A stretch of 64,000 nucleotides of DNA from Agelas oroides (lineage: Eukaryota > Porifera > Demospongiae > Agelasida > Agelasidae), in the NCBI GenBank assembly GCA_949130485.1, contig OX422183.1:10010636-10074635 (forward strand), in the 5' to 3' direction. The notes below the pieces were generated by a model. That model saw only the letters and a list, made by a program, of their open reading frames with translations, ran no database searches and had not been told where the DNA came from. The number at the start of each line of letters is the position of its first letter. Within the stretch, counting starts at the first letter, position 1. Shown here in pieces: positions 48,128 through 61,602 of this stretch. The position numbers were made by a program, and so were the translations under genes.

Positions 48128-51100
48128 TGTAACAGTATTTACTGTCTAGTTTGTGGCTGGCTGAAATATTCTTAATGTAAGTTCGACAGACTTACAGACT
48201 GTACAGACTGACTGAGAAATGCATGAACATACATTTATATAGTACATTCCAATGATGTAACAATGCACAATGAATAATCTTACAACACAAACAACCATAC
48301 AAAGTCTCAGTCTCACTACATCTCCCCCTTTAAAACAGTCTCTCTGGGGGTCTAATGGCAGTTCCAGTCTGCGAACGTGTGACAATTCTGCGAGGTTGCT
48401 CACAGGCAATTGTAGGACTTGAGCCCGTCTCAAATTCAACAGTTGAGGAATGTTCAGGAACAACGTTCAACTGGCTACGATTCCTCCGCACCTCACCAGA
48501 GGGTGTTTCTACGATATATGAACGTGGAGCTTCAGCAGGTTCAACCACTCTGCCTTCAACTGGTTGCTTGTCGGTAGTGATCACTACTTCCGACCCATCC
48601 GGTATCTCAAACTGTTCTTTGACCCGGTGATGTTTGTCAAAATTTTCCTTCTGCTTCTCTTTGAACTGAAGGTTATCTTGCTTGAATTGAGGGAGGTAAG
48701 ATCAACTTGGAATAAGTTGTCTCTTGGTTTGAGGTACGGTCGTTCGAATTCGTCTACCCATCAATAACTCAGATGGACTGAATCTACACCATGGCATCGG
48801 GGTAGCACGATATGCGAGCACAGCTAGATGTGGATCTGTGGAGTTCTTCAGAATCCCTTTTATAGTCTGGACCATTCTTTCCACTTGTCCGTTGCTCTGC
48901 GGGAATCCCGGGCTACTTGTTATGTGTTGGAACCCATAGGTCTTTGCGAACACTGAAAACTCTTTGGCTGCGTACTAAGGACCATTGTCAGTCCTTAGAA
49001 CTTCTGGTATCCCGTGTCTAGCAAAGATTGTCTTCAACAATGCAATGATATTGCTAGATGTTGTGGACGATAACTTGATCACTTCCGGGTAGCGACAGAA
49101 GTAATCTACCACCAGCAGGTAGTGTTCTCCTTTCAGCTCGAACAAATCTGATGCCACTACTTGCCATGGGTAGTCTGGCAGTGGAGTCGGTAGTAGAGGT
49201 TCTTTCCGTGGACACGCTACCCTAGCACACTCCCTACAGTTCTCCACAAACTGTTTGACCTGACTTGTCACCCCTGGCCACCACACAGATGATCTGACTC
49301 TCTCTCTGCACCTCTCCACACCCTGGTGGCCTTCATGGATTTTCAACATGGTTTCTCTTCTGAGAGAGGGTGGCACAACTATGTGACTGTTGTAGAGCAG
49401 CAGGTCATCACAAAGGATGAGCGAACCCCTGACCTTCCAGTAGGGTTTCAACGAGCTCTCAATGGAATGTTTGGCTGGCCAGTTCGTCTGGCAGTACTCT
49501 CTCACTTTTGAGCACTCAGCATCCTCCATTTGTGCCTGCCGGTATGCCTGCAGTCGATCAGCTGTAGCAGCTATAGATGACATAGTGACATGATCCACAT
49601 AAGCCTCCACCTCTTCCTGTAACTCTTCTCCACTTTCTCCCTGTGTAGGGGCACAAGAGAAAGCATCTGGTGCATACAGCAGTTTTCCAGGAACATGTTG
49701 AGCAATATAGTCGTACTTCGCAAGTCTCAAACGAAATCGGAGTATCCGTGGTGGAAGGTTATCCAGGTGTTTCGTATTGAGGAGAGGTACCAAAGGCTTG
49801 TGGTCTGATTCCACTATGAACGATCGTCCAAGTATATAGGTACTGAATTTCTCACATGCCCATGTTGTCGCAAGTCCCTCCTTCTCAATTTGGGCATATC
49901 GCCTCTCAGTGTCAGAGAGTGCTCTCGAGGCGTATGCAACCGGTTTCCATGTCTGTTCGTCTAACTGCAGTAACACCGCACCCAATCCGAAAGACGAGGC
50001 ATCAGCCGACACCTTTGTCTCAGCCTGGGGGTTATACAAGACCAGTACTGTCGGTTTAGTGAGTTCCTGCTTGATCTCGGCAAACGACCTCTCTTGATCT
50101 GGACCCCACACCCATGCAGTTTTGTTGGACATCAGTCCTCTCAATGGCTGACTGATTTCGGCAATTCTTGAGGAAAACTTCCCTAGCTGATTCACTAACC
50201 CCATAAATCTCCGGAGATCTGATACTGACTGGGGTGGTTCCATATTGGAGATTGCCGATGTCTTCTCAGGGTCAGCACGTGTACCGTCCTCGTCAATCAC
50301 ATGACCAAGGAATTTGACACTCGTCTTGTGAAATACACACTTCTCTTTGTTGAGAGTGGCTCCCGCTTTCTCCAATCGTTGCAGGACAGCGGACAACTGT
50401 GCATCATGCTCCTCTCGGTTTGATCCAAACACCAACACATCGTCTACCAAACATACCACTCCCTCCAATCCTTCCAGCATCTGGTTCATCCTTCTCTGGA
50501 AGAGTTCCGGAGCGCAAGAGATACCAAAGGGGAGTTTGTTACAGTGAAACCTCCCAAAGGGAGTGATGAACGTGGTGAGTGGACGGCTCTCTTTCGACAG
50601 GGGAATCTGCCAGAACCCACTGTTTGCGTTGAGTTTGTGTGGCACCTGATAGTAATGCTAATGTATCGTCCACTTTCGGCATCGGGTAGGGCTCCCTCAG
50701 GACACTTTCGTTTAGCGGTTTGAGATCTACGCAGATCCTCACCTCTCCCGACTTCTTGGGGATGACAACCATCCCTGCGCACCATGGCGCTGGTGTGGTG
50801 ACTCTGGAAATGACGCCCAATCGTTCCATTCGATTCAACTTTCGGACGAATTGGTATTGGTACGTTTCGAGGTAGATACAGAGAATAAGGGGTTGCATTG
50901 TCCTTGAGTTTGATCTGATACTCCTCCCCTATTGTTCCGAGGCCTTGGAAGACCTGGGGGAATCGCTTTACCACATCTGGTTCTTCAGTGCCGACCACAT
51001 CTATCCGACATGCCAATTGTAGGGCAGTGATGGCCTGCAGGCCTAGAAAGTTTGTCTTTACCCCTTTCACCACATAAATGCTCTGCCGTGCAGATCGCTT

Positions 51101-52327
51101 GCCGTGTTTCATCCACCCCATAAACTGGCCCATAACATCCAATGTCTGATGGGCTGGACCCCAGAGGACCTTTATAGGGTCTCTCAGCCTTGGCTCTCCT
51201 TATGTTCCTTCTAATGGCAGTTATTCTGCCCCTGTATCCATTTTAAAAGGTACAATCTGTCTTTTTAGTCGTATGTCCACTGACTAGGAGGCTTCTTCAT
51301 TTGACGTCACTGCACCCAGAAACCCTGCTTGGTCTCTGTTCTCCTCTGGAGCGGCGGAGACAGTTGCAACTGTTTTCGAAAAAACACTGAGCCCTAAAGT
51401 GGCCTTTCTTCTTGCACTGATGGCAAGTTGCTCCCAGCGCTGGACACCCCTCTCCAGGATGGTGTTTGTTACGACCACACCTCGTACATTTGTTGGCTCC
51501 TCCTCTGTTGTGATGCGATCTGTTATCGACCGACGAAGCCCCACCGGTCCCGCCTTGTTTCCACTTTGAACTTCTGGGACCGTTGCCGCGCCGAAGCCTG
51601 TTTAGTGCAGCTTCTTTATCGCCTTGCAACTCTCGACGGTGCTCTTTCGCCGCGGCCTTCTGCCGGATCATCGTTTTCGCTTTCTCCAGGGTAAGTTCGG
51701 GGTCTGTCCGCAGTTTCTCGGACAAGGTAAGATCCTGTATGCCGACCACCAGTCGGTCGCGCAGCATTTCCTCCTTCAGCCCGCCGTATTCACAAAAATC
51801 GATCAATTCATAGAGTTCGGTAATGTACTGCTCAGCGGACTCGCCCTCTCGCTGAGACCGGCGGTTAAACTTGGCCCTTTCAAAAATAATGTTCCCCACT
51901 ACGGCGTCGTACTTTTTCCGGTCCTCTGCGCTGATGTGAGTTGAGGCTAGAACGCTGTCTGCCTCTTCGCCCATACAGTAGAGCAGCGTATCTACTTGTC
52001 GAGGGTCTGCCTCAGCATCGAGACCGGAGGCGCTCCGATACTGTTCAAGCGCTTCTTCCATTTGGGCCACTCGTCCGGTTTGAAGAAATCGAACTGTACC
52101 GGAGGTTTCAGATGGATGCCAACCATGGCATCCCACCGCTACCACCATGTAACAGTATTTACTGTCTAGTTCGTGGCTGGCTGAAATATTAGTTCGACAG
52201 ACAGACTTACAGACTTTACAGACTGACTGAGAAATGCATGAACATATAGTACATTCCAATGACGTAACAATGCACAATGAATAATCTTACAACACACACA
52301 ACCATACAAAGTCTCAGTCTCACTACA
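48128..52327 (-). mobile_element. Ty3/gypsy LTR retrotransposon, complete but decayed
   Basis: 4,200 bp between two LTRs that start TG and end CA, flanked by a perfect 5-bp duplication tcatt (48123-48127 and 52328-52332). Gag and pol are on the minus strand in the order gag, protease, RT, RNase H, integrase. Several stops and frameshifts mean it cannot move by itself. The LTRs differ by small indels (193 and 180 bp), so it is not a brand-new insertion. Confidence 0.95.
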
Positions 52328-55300
52328 TCATTGAAGTATCTACTGTGCAAGCGCTGAGATCGAGAGATTGTCCACAGCGATTGCACGGGGCCATACATTT
52401 GCCATCAATAAATTGGACCTAGGGTAACACAGGATTTTACAGTGGCCAAACTAGCTATCTTAGCGTGAAGGTAGTTACATTTGCTAAAAATGAGAATATA
52501 TGATTGTTTTTAAACCACTGCTAACCTGAGTCATGATCAAAAATGTTGACACTTCAGTGATCACACTAAACTTGCTGCACTACAGCACATCCCATGCCTC
52601 CACAGTGCTTTTGATGGCAACGCCACTTCTTTACAACACCGACTGATGTCTCTCAGTAGCATGGCCATCTTCTGCCCAGCAAGTTGCTGCCTTTGTATGA
52701 TCTTGCCTCTACATGGCTTTAATTACCACCTATTAGCACCCCTCTTCTACATGGCTACATTTGCACCCAATGACTACTTAATGTTAGAAGCTGGATTGTG
52801 CACCTAACTCCAATCCCTTGTCCCTGTTCCCTAATCTAGCCAGGCTTCCACACTATGTGTAGTTAGTGGGTTTCTCTTAGTCAAAGTATGTGCCCTTGCT
52901 GCTTGCTCACCATGCACCTGGAAGTGTGTGCCTCTAGAATGGATCTGCTCAACGGTCTGTTATGGGCAGGATGAAATGGCCTGCCACCTACATCCGATAC
53001 TTTGCACTTGGGATGAAGTTACCACCTGCACTCCAATCACTGTTTTCTTTCCACTTGGGGTGCGGTTATGCTCGAAAAATCATTAAATCTCCGTAAACTA
53101 TCCGTAAACGCATGCTGTTTCACATCCACCTACGGTATATACTAGTGGAATGCAGTGCATTGTGGGGCGAGCGTGAGGGAGTTGTATGGTGCATTAGTGT
53201 TCCAAGGTAGTGCTATGAAATCCATAGCACTACCTTTTCCCACTTGCATTCCTCTCACATAACAATAGTCTCATTCCCAGGTCTTCCCCACCTCCAACTG
53301 TAGCCTGTAAAACTACAGGCGAAGAACGCCTGGGGAAGAGGCTATGTAGGACATCAAATGTATGCCAGTGTTTGTGGAGCAATATAATGTGTGCTAATCT
53401 TGGGTTCATTGTACACACTCTGTGTCATTACTGTGAAATGGTAGCTACTGCTGCAGGCACAAGGTCTCAAAGCATTTGGAGGCGGCCTGAACGGTTGCAA
53501 GTTGAGGATGAGGGTGAACATCTTTGTACGAACAAATATATTCCGTTGGTTTCCTGTGTCTCCAACTTATTCACATCTTGGCACTGTCTCCTCAGTCACG
53601 GTCTATAGTGCATTGATATTTGCTGAGCACATACAGCTGTGGAATCAGGATTCTCTCAGCTATGGGGTATGGAGTCAGGGTGGTGTAGATTATATTGTCA
53701 GCCCTAATCCGGAGCACAATTACTAGAGTTGTGATATGGGGTTTAGAAGCTCTTCTGTAGCTGTTGCTCACGAGGGATAATTATTTCGTCGAGTCACGCA
53801 GACCTCTCTGGTTCGGGTCCTCACAAGCTAATCGCTCTGCCTTTTTAATACACTGAGCACTCCCCATTGGCGGCAGTGTCACGCAGCACATTAGTAATCA
53901 GTCTCCGTCTTGCTAGTCGCGCCTCCCTTTCCTCACCGTTTTCAAGTCCCAGTTACGTTGGTTCCCACTGTTCAGCCTTTCTGTTCTGCTAGCCTTGTCT
54001 CTTGTAGTCTTGAGCACAACAGTGGTTACATCACCCAACATACAATGTAGAAATATTGCATCGCGCACAAATGGGGCAGGATGTATATATACGGAATACG
54101 CACGTACCAAACATACATACATATATATATACTACGTATAAAATCATTGCGTGTATTGAGCGCACTACCGCGCTTCGGGCTGATACTAGACGAATGCAGA
54201 GCATTGTGGGGCGAGCCTGAGCAAGCAGTATGCCAAGTCAAGTCTGGCCTCCTGCTGACCTCTATTGGCTCTGAAGACACTGCAAGGCTTCTCATGTTTA
54301 CTGGTTCATACACAATCAGGAAAGCTAGTCGCAGCTATTCAATTATCAGCTACCTTGGTCCAAGGGGATAATACTTAAAACAGCAAAATTTCCCATGTAA
54401 AACACATTCAGGTCACCTGTCCCACGTGTAACACATGGGGGACATATAAGTCACCTGTCCCTCCCTTGTCCCATGTGTAACACATGGGGAACAATTAAGT
54501 CAGACTTAAACAGTCAGTGATTAACTTTCTCTATACTTTATATATTGGGGAACAGTTAAGTCACCTGTAATTAATTCGTTCAAAATGAAGGGTTAGTCCA
54601 AAAGGTATGGGCACAATTAAAATATTAAACTTTGCACAAGCAGAAACTACTATATAGTTCCCCATGAACCAAGTATGGGTATCATTTAAATGTTAGCTCA
54701 GCAATTACTATGCAGTATGGATATGGTTATGCATCTCACACACTCAGTGTCGTTACTGTCAAGTGACACTGTTCTGACATTCAGGCCAGGAAACTTCCCT
54801 AAGCATGTAATACATTTGGAGACCTGTAGAGCTGCTAGATGAGAACGCAAGTTAACAATTTTAGTACGAACAGACTGTTGCTCTCTTTGTATCCTGTGAC
54901 TCTCTCTGTCTTGCTCACATCTTGTTGCTGTTTCCTCAGGAGTCTCATGGGTCAGTCTCCTCTGTTGCGCAAGGCTCACTTGCTGGAGATGGGCCTCTCT
55001 CTGGTCTGGAGTCTCATGGGTCAGTCTCTTCTGTTGCGCAATGCTCATTTGCTTGAGATGGGCCTCTCTCTGGTCTGGAGTCTCATGGCATGGGTCAGTC
55101 TCAATTGTTGCTCAATGCTCAATTGCTCAAGACGGGCCTCTCTCTGGTCCGGAGTCTCATGGGTCAGTCTCATCTGTTGTGCGAGGCTCACTTGCTCGAG
55201 ACGAGCCTCTCTCTGGTCCGGAGTCTCATGGGTCAGTCTCATCTGTTGTGCGAGGCTCACTTGCTCGAGACGGGCCTCTGTCTGGTCCGGAGTCTCATGG

Positions 55301-58300
55301 GTCAGTCTCACCTGTTGTGCAATGCTCATTTGCTCGAGACGGGCCTCTCTCTGGTCCGGAGTCTCATGGGTCAGTCTCATTTGTTGCGCGAGGCTCACTT
55401 GCTCGAGACGGGCCTCTGTCTGGTCCGGAGTCTCATGGGTCAGTCTCACCTGTTGTGCAATGCTCATTTGCTCGAGACGGGCCTCTCTCTGGTCCGGAGT
55501 CTCATGGGTCAGTCTCATTTGTTGCGCAAAGCTCATTTGCTGGAGACGACTCGTTCTCTGGTCTGGAGTCTCTGACGCTAATAGCCCTCTCCTGTAATCC
55601 AAAACTCTCTCCCGCTAGGCAGCAGACCGCGACGCACGACGGGCTCTATCCCTTACTCTCCGTCTTGCTAACCGTGCCTCCCTTTGTTGAGCGCTTTCAG
55701 CAGCGCGACGATCCCTGTCGCGTTGATTTCTACGCCTTAGCCTTTCTCTCCTTCTTTCTTCGGATTCATAAGTGAGTCGTACATACTTCTTTCTGGCTTT
55801 CAAACGTAGCTAGCTTAGCTATATCTTTCGACATGTAGCTAACATGTGGAAATATTGCATCACGCACAAATAGGGCAGAATGCATATACGGAATACGCAC
55901 ATACCATATAAGTATATAAATAGACAGTTTTACCCAAAAGTGTGGGGCTCGCTGCGCTCGCCCCAATTACTCGCGCGTAATGTGCGAGTATAAAGTAGGT
56001 GAAGGCGTGCCTCGCTATTCACAATTGATAAACTGATGTCTGGCTCCTCCCTTGAGGGTAAAGCTTTTTTAAGAAACCACAAAACTCTGAACTCTAAGGC
56101 TTTCCACTTCAGGAAAATTTGCAGCACAAAATCCAGATCTCTAAAACCTACTTCAGGTCTTGTAGCTAAGTAGCAGTGGCCTACCAGCAAACATTAAGGT
56201 AAGGCGGGGCTATTTCGAGGGTGGGGCAATTCCGACAAAATGGAATTAAACTCGTTGCTCTCTGTACAAGGAAAAGGGTACTGAGTTTTCTTTAGTATCA
56301 CACTGTAGGCTGACCCTTTACTATGCGCAGCATCCACTTTTAGTTCACGTCCTCATAGTAATTTAGCCGCGAGCAGCGCTTTTATCAAGCCAATATCGCA
56401 AAATCTAACCATAAAAATTTATCAATAAAATGGTATAGGCTCAGTAATCAAAATACGTACACAAATCAAACCTGTAAGCTACCCTGAGCCGTTAACAAGC
56501 ATCTGAAAGGCTTGCTGAAGGCTGTTGCCATTGCTGCGTCGCACGCGGGTGGACAGACCAGCCCCACCCCTTTCCGTGTTCTTTGCAAACACTTGGATCA
56601 GTTGTGACAACTGTTGGAGGTAATACCACTTCAGATGTGTGAGTTTAAAGTAAATATAACAGCAGAAAAAGAGTATACTAGTGTTGTATCGATGCAAATA
56701 GTATCTGCACTGTCCTTTTTCTATTAGCCATGCAGAGGCCTACTAAATGCATGTGAACGGTTCAAGTAACTATGCGTGATAATAACATAGTTTTCCTTCT
56801 TTTGCACCTGGTATCGTTTAACGTTCGTCCTGGTAATCTTTTCAGGATGTTTGCACCGAAAGTATGGCGTCCATGTCGGTCTCGTGTAACTTGTTGGAAT
56901 TGCCCCATCAGCAATTTTGTGGGTAGGATAACATATACCTGCGGTGTAGCAAAGGCAAGGTGCTAGTTCTGCGGTACCGGTGATTCGTGCAAAGGTCGAA
57001 GGTTCCTCTAAACGTTGGTGGGGAGAGCAAGCGGGTTCGTTGCAAAGCAGAGCTAGTACGGGTAACTTCGCAAATTTCTGTCGAAATAGCCCCGCCTTGC
57101 CTTACCTCTTATAAGCATCTTGGGGTGCGGTTACTTTGTTCGTATATATAAGGACTTAAAAAACATTAAAAATGTAAAAAGATGTAGGGATGGCATGCCA
57201 AAAGTATGCAAACAAAGTAGGGATAATGCATGAAAGCAAAGGTCAACATATTGGCAAAGCCCCATCCCTACATCTTTTTCACACTACAGTTAGACAGTGC
57301 ATGGGTAGTCTTTACTAGCAGTTCATGGCTGTAGCCTCATTCTCAGGCCATGCACTTTCTAGCTCCTCCCACATGGCCTGGGAACGAGGCTAATATTGTC
57401 GGTGGCTACCAAGGTTAGTAGTTTTGTTGCCAACATACTACTTGTAGTGACAGTGGTACCCTTCTACCTTGTTTGCATACTTTTTGGCATGCCATCCCTA
57501 CATCTTTTAAGTCTTGTTTCTGTACTTTTTTAGTCGCTTAAAGCCCAAAATATGAAATGATTAGGTATGAGGGCTTTAACCCAACACACTGCGAAAACAT
57601 GTGCCTCACATTACATGCCATACTTATGAGCAGAACAGGTTGGTTTGTGTATCTTAATCTGGTTGGCTGTTTTGTTTTTTAACCCATTTGCAGCATGATA
57701 AACATTTTCGTAACGCATACAAGTGTTTATAATAATGCAACATAAATAATAAATATTGGTAAATATCATAATAATTTTTTTAAATTTAAAAATTTTTTTT
57801 TTTAATGGAAACAGGTTTATGCAACAGCAAAGGTCACAAGAAGATAGCTACATACATAAGAGACTAATAGCTAATATTAATCTTGGACCCAGTACAGAGA
57901 CAAAAAAACCCACTACACAATAGTTATATATATATAAAGACTTTAAAAAAAACATTAAAAATGTAAAAAGATGTAGGGATGGCATGCCAAAAAGTATGCA
58001 AACAAGGTAGAGATGATGCATGAAAGCAAAGGTCTACATATTGGCAAAGCCCCATCCCTACATCTTTTTCACACTACAGTTAGACAGTGCATGGGTAGTC
58101 TTTACTAGCAGTTCATGGCTGTAGCCTCATTCTCAGGCCATGCACTTTCTAGCTCCTCCCACATGGCCTGGGAACGAGGCTAATATTGTCGGTGGCTACC
58201 AAGGTTAGTAGTTTTGTTGCCAACATACTACTTGTAGTGACAGTGGTACCCTTCTACCTTGTTTGCATACTTTTTGGCATGCCATCCCTACATCTTTTTA

Positions 58301-61300
58301 CATTTTTAATGTTTTTTTTAAGTCTTGTTTCTGTTCTTTTTTTTTATGTTAATCTCAGTTACAGTTAGACCTAAGCCTAAGAAGAATATTTCAAGTGTAA
58401 CAACAACACCAGAACTTGAAGCGGCGTTGACAGTTTAGTAGTGATTCCAGTGTGACGTCTGCCCTCCCTGTAGAAAAGTGTAATAATTATGTGCAATATA
58501 GCCAGCTAGAACCTGATGAAGGGCCAACCACTCTCCGAACCAAACTTTGTGAAAACAATTTCATGATTCAGTTGTCAATCACATGACGACTGACCAGCTG
58601 CAGCACAGAAAACTATCATACTGACAACAGACCATCCTAGCTTTACAGTTCACTGAAGCTGTGAGTAGGCTAGTTTTAGTGTAGCTACAAGTAGGCAGCT
58701 GAATGCAGCGCCTTACCTACTACGTGGTGTTCATAAGCCTTGCCCAATGCCGCGGGGGAAAAAAACCGTGCCAACCATGCCCGCCCGCTCGCTTGTGTAC
58801 TCTCACTTCCAGACCAATGACCGTGGTCTTCGGTCTGGGAACGAGACTTCGTGTGCGCATGCGTACAAAATTAGAAAATGGCGTCCTTCGCAACGGACAG
58901 CAGCCTCAGAGTGTTGTGAATGGCTTTTGTTGACCAGGGTGAATTTGAAGCTATGAAGACGCTGAGTGGTTGGGAAGCTGAGCGCTGTGATGAGCATCCG
59001 TTTCGTGCTAAAATCAAGGTGAGTACTTGAGCCGTTTTCGAGTTATCATAATTTACAAAGTGGTCGGAACAAAGAAAGAAAGAAGAATACGAAAAGTGGC
59101 ACTTTCATGACCGCACACTTTTGCGTTTAGCTGTCTTCCGCGTGGCTTTTGGCCACTTATATGAGTCTTGCTGATCACAAAGCCACTCAAAGAGGAAGCC
59201 TGGGCGCTTAAATAAGCTTTTAGCGTGTTTGTGGTGAAGTTATACGGCTTTTGCTTAAGTATTGCATATATTGCGCGTCGGCGCCATCCCTACATAGAGA
59301 GTCTACCGACTCTCTCATATAAATATGTCAATATGAATATGTATAAACACAGACAATTACTTAACAATACAAGAGTCAAGAGTCAGGCGATTCAAACTCT
59401 TTGAAAAGCGCATGTTTGAATGATGTCAATGAGCTGATGCAGCTGGTGTCAAAATTTAGAGAGTTCCATAGAGCAGTGGTCGAGGGAAAGTAAGAGTTTT
59501 TAAAATTGTTTGTTCTTGCAAACGGTACTGACAGCTGGGTGGCGTTAGCATGACGATTGGGATAGTGGGCAATTGCCCTTTCAAAAGGTTTGTTTGGGTA
59601 AACAACCCTGCCAGTTATGATGTTAAACAATAAACAGAGCTTTAGGACTTTTCTTCTGTTGGATAAGGTGGGTACGCGGCAGTAGCTGAGAAGAGACTCA
59701 TAATTTGAGTTCCATGATTTTGAACAAACTCTCACAGCAAACTTCTGTACATCTTCTATCAACTTGACGTCTTTCGCAAGATGAGGGTCCCATACCGCGC
59801 AGGCATACTCTATGTGAGGACGAATCAGAGATTTGTATAGTTTCAAAAGTGTTGAGGGGTTCGAGAATTGATAGAAGTTTCTGTATAATTAGGTCCTTGT
59901 CCTTGTCCTTGTCTCTAAAAATATTAAAGTTCATAATAACTTTGCAGTGTGTGATCTGCATAAAAGACATTTTATGGTGACTTAGTTGTTACAGTGTTTT
60001 GTAAATGTCTCAAAGATGGAACTTACGTTTGTGCTACACCCGCGAGCACCTCTTCCTCTCCTTCCCCTTCCAGCCCTCCTCCCCCTCGGGCGGTAATGCC
60101 CCCTTCTCCCAGTGTAGGGGGGTGGGGGAGGAACTGCAGGACAAGAAGGAGGACAATCTTGAAGCCTCAATACTTGTACATGCACAATGTAATCGAGTAG
60201 TACAGAAATGTAATTCAGTGCATGCATGCACGGGCTGGGACGGGTGGACCGTGCAGGGGGCCGGGTGGACCGTGCAGGGGGCCAGGTGGACCGTGCAGGG
60301 GGGCGGGTGGACCGTGCAGGGGGGCGGGAACCCCAGGAGGGGCGGCAACCTCAGGAGGGGCGGGAACCTCAGGAGGAGCAGGATCTGTGACAGAAAATAT
60401 GAAGGATAGTCCGAAAAGATATAGTCAAACATTAAAGTTACTGGATATATGAGCGGTGTTCGTGACTACCGGTGTTTGCAGTCTGAGAAACCCTTTGTGA
60501 TATAAATACAAGTAGGGAACAGTCATTTTTTGTCATACATGAAGCGAAATATGAGGTACGTACCATTCACGAGCTGTTCGTGGACTTCCATGTCCACAAA
60601 GAAGTCTAAACGGCAAGAATCAATCGTTGTAGAGTATTAAGTGTACGCGTACATATAAATGTTATGCAGCAATGTATAAATTTGCTTTGAAACATACCGC
60701 TGTCGAACGATTCGTCTAGGTGGCCTCCCTTAGCCATGAGCACGCAAGCAGGATCCAGACTTAATTCATAAAATGAAATGTTGAAGCAGTAAGCTGCAAG
60801 ATAAACCTAGACGGCAGGTGGACGCGTATGTCGGCGTTTGACATTCCCGCGCGCACAAAAGTCGGCCGGAGATGCGCGCGCGTCAAAAACTGGGGTGTCC
60901 GGAAAATGTCCGTTCTTACTCAAGTTTTCTGAACGGTTCCTAGCCTAGCTGCTTCCATACACTACCTCATTCCGGACTAGGTTGAGAAGGACTTGTGCAG
61001 GTACAACTTCTGTAGTTCACAACTCAAATCACACATCAGAGGAATTGTAGTACAACAGGGAATTCATTTTTACAAAAATTATCAGGCACTACATACAGCT
61101 GTGGATATCACTCATACGACTATATATTTGCACTGTTCAGTCTCGAGTCTGTTTTTTAGGATCCCTTGACACAGCATCCTGAACAGCAAACACCTGCTAC
61201 TTCCTTACTGTTTTGGGTGAAGCCATTCCTAGCTGCTCATAGTTGAGGGCCGGTGGGTACATTAAGATAAGTGGTGTAAACATGTTCATCAGCTGTTCTA

Positions 61301-61433
61301 GTCAAGTACTTAAAGTGGCTGCTAAAATAGCACTCTAGGCCACAATGGCAATTAGAAGAATGTTATTCACAACAGCTTTGACATGTCAATTACTGCACTA
61401 ACCTCAGTGAATTCCCTCACTGTATAATTTCTG

Positions 61434-61474
<41 letters not shown>

Positions 61475-61478
61475 TGTC

Positions 61479-61546
<68 letters not shown>

Positions 61547-61550
61547 TGTC

Positions 61551-61602
<52 letters not shown>
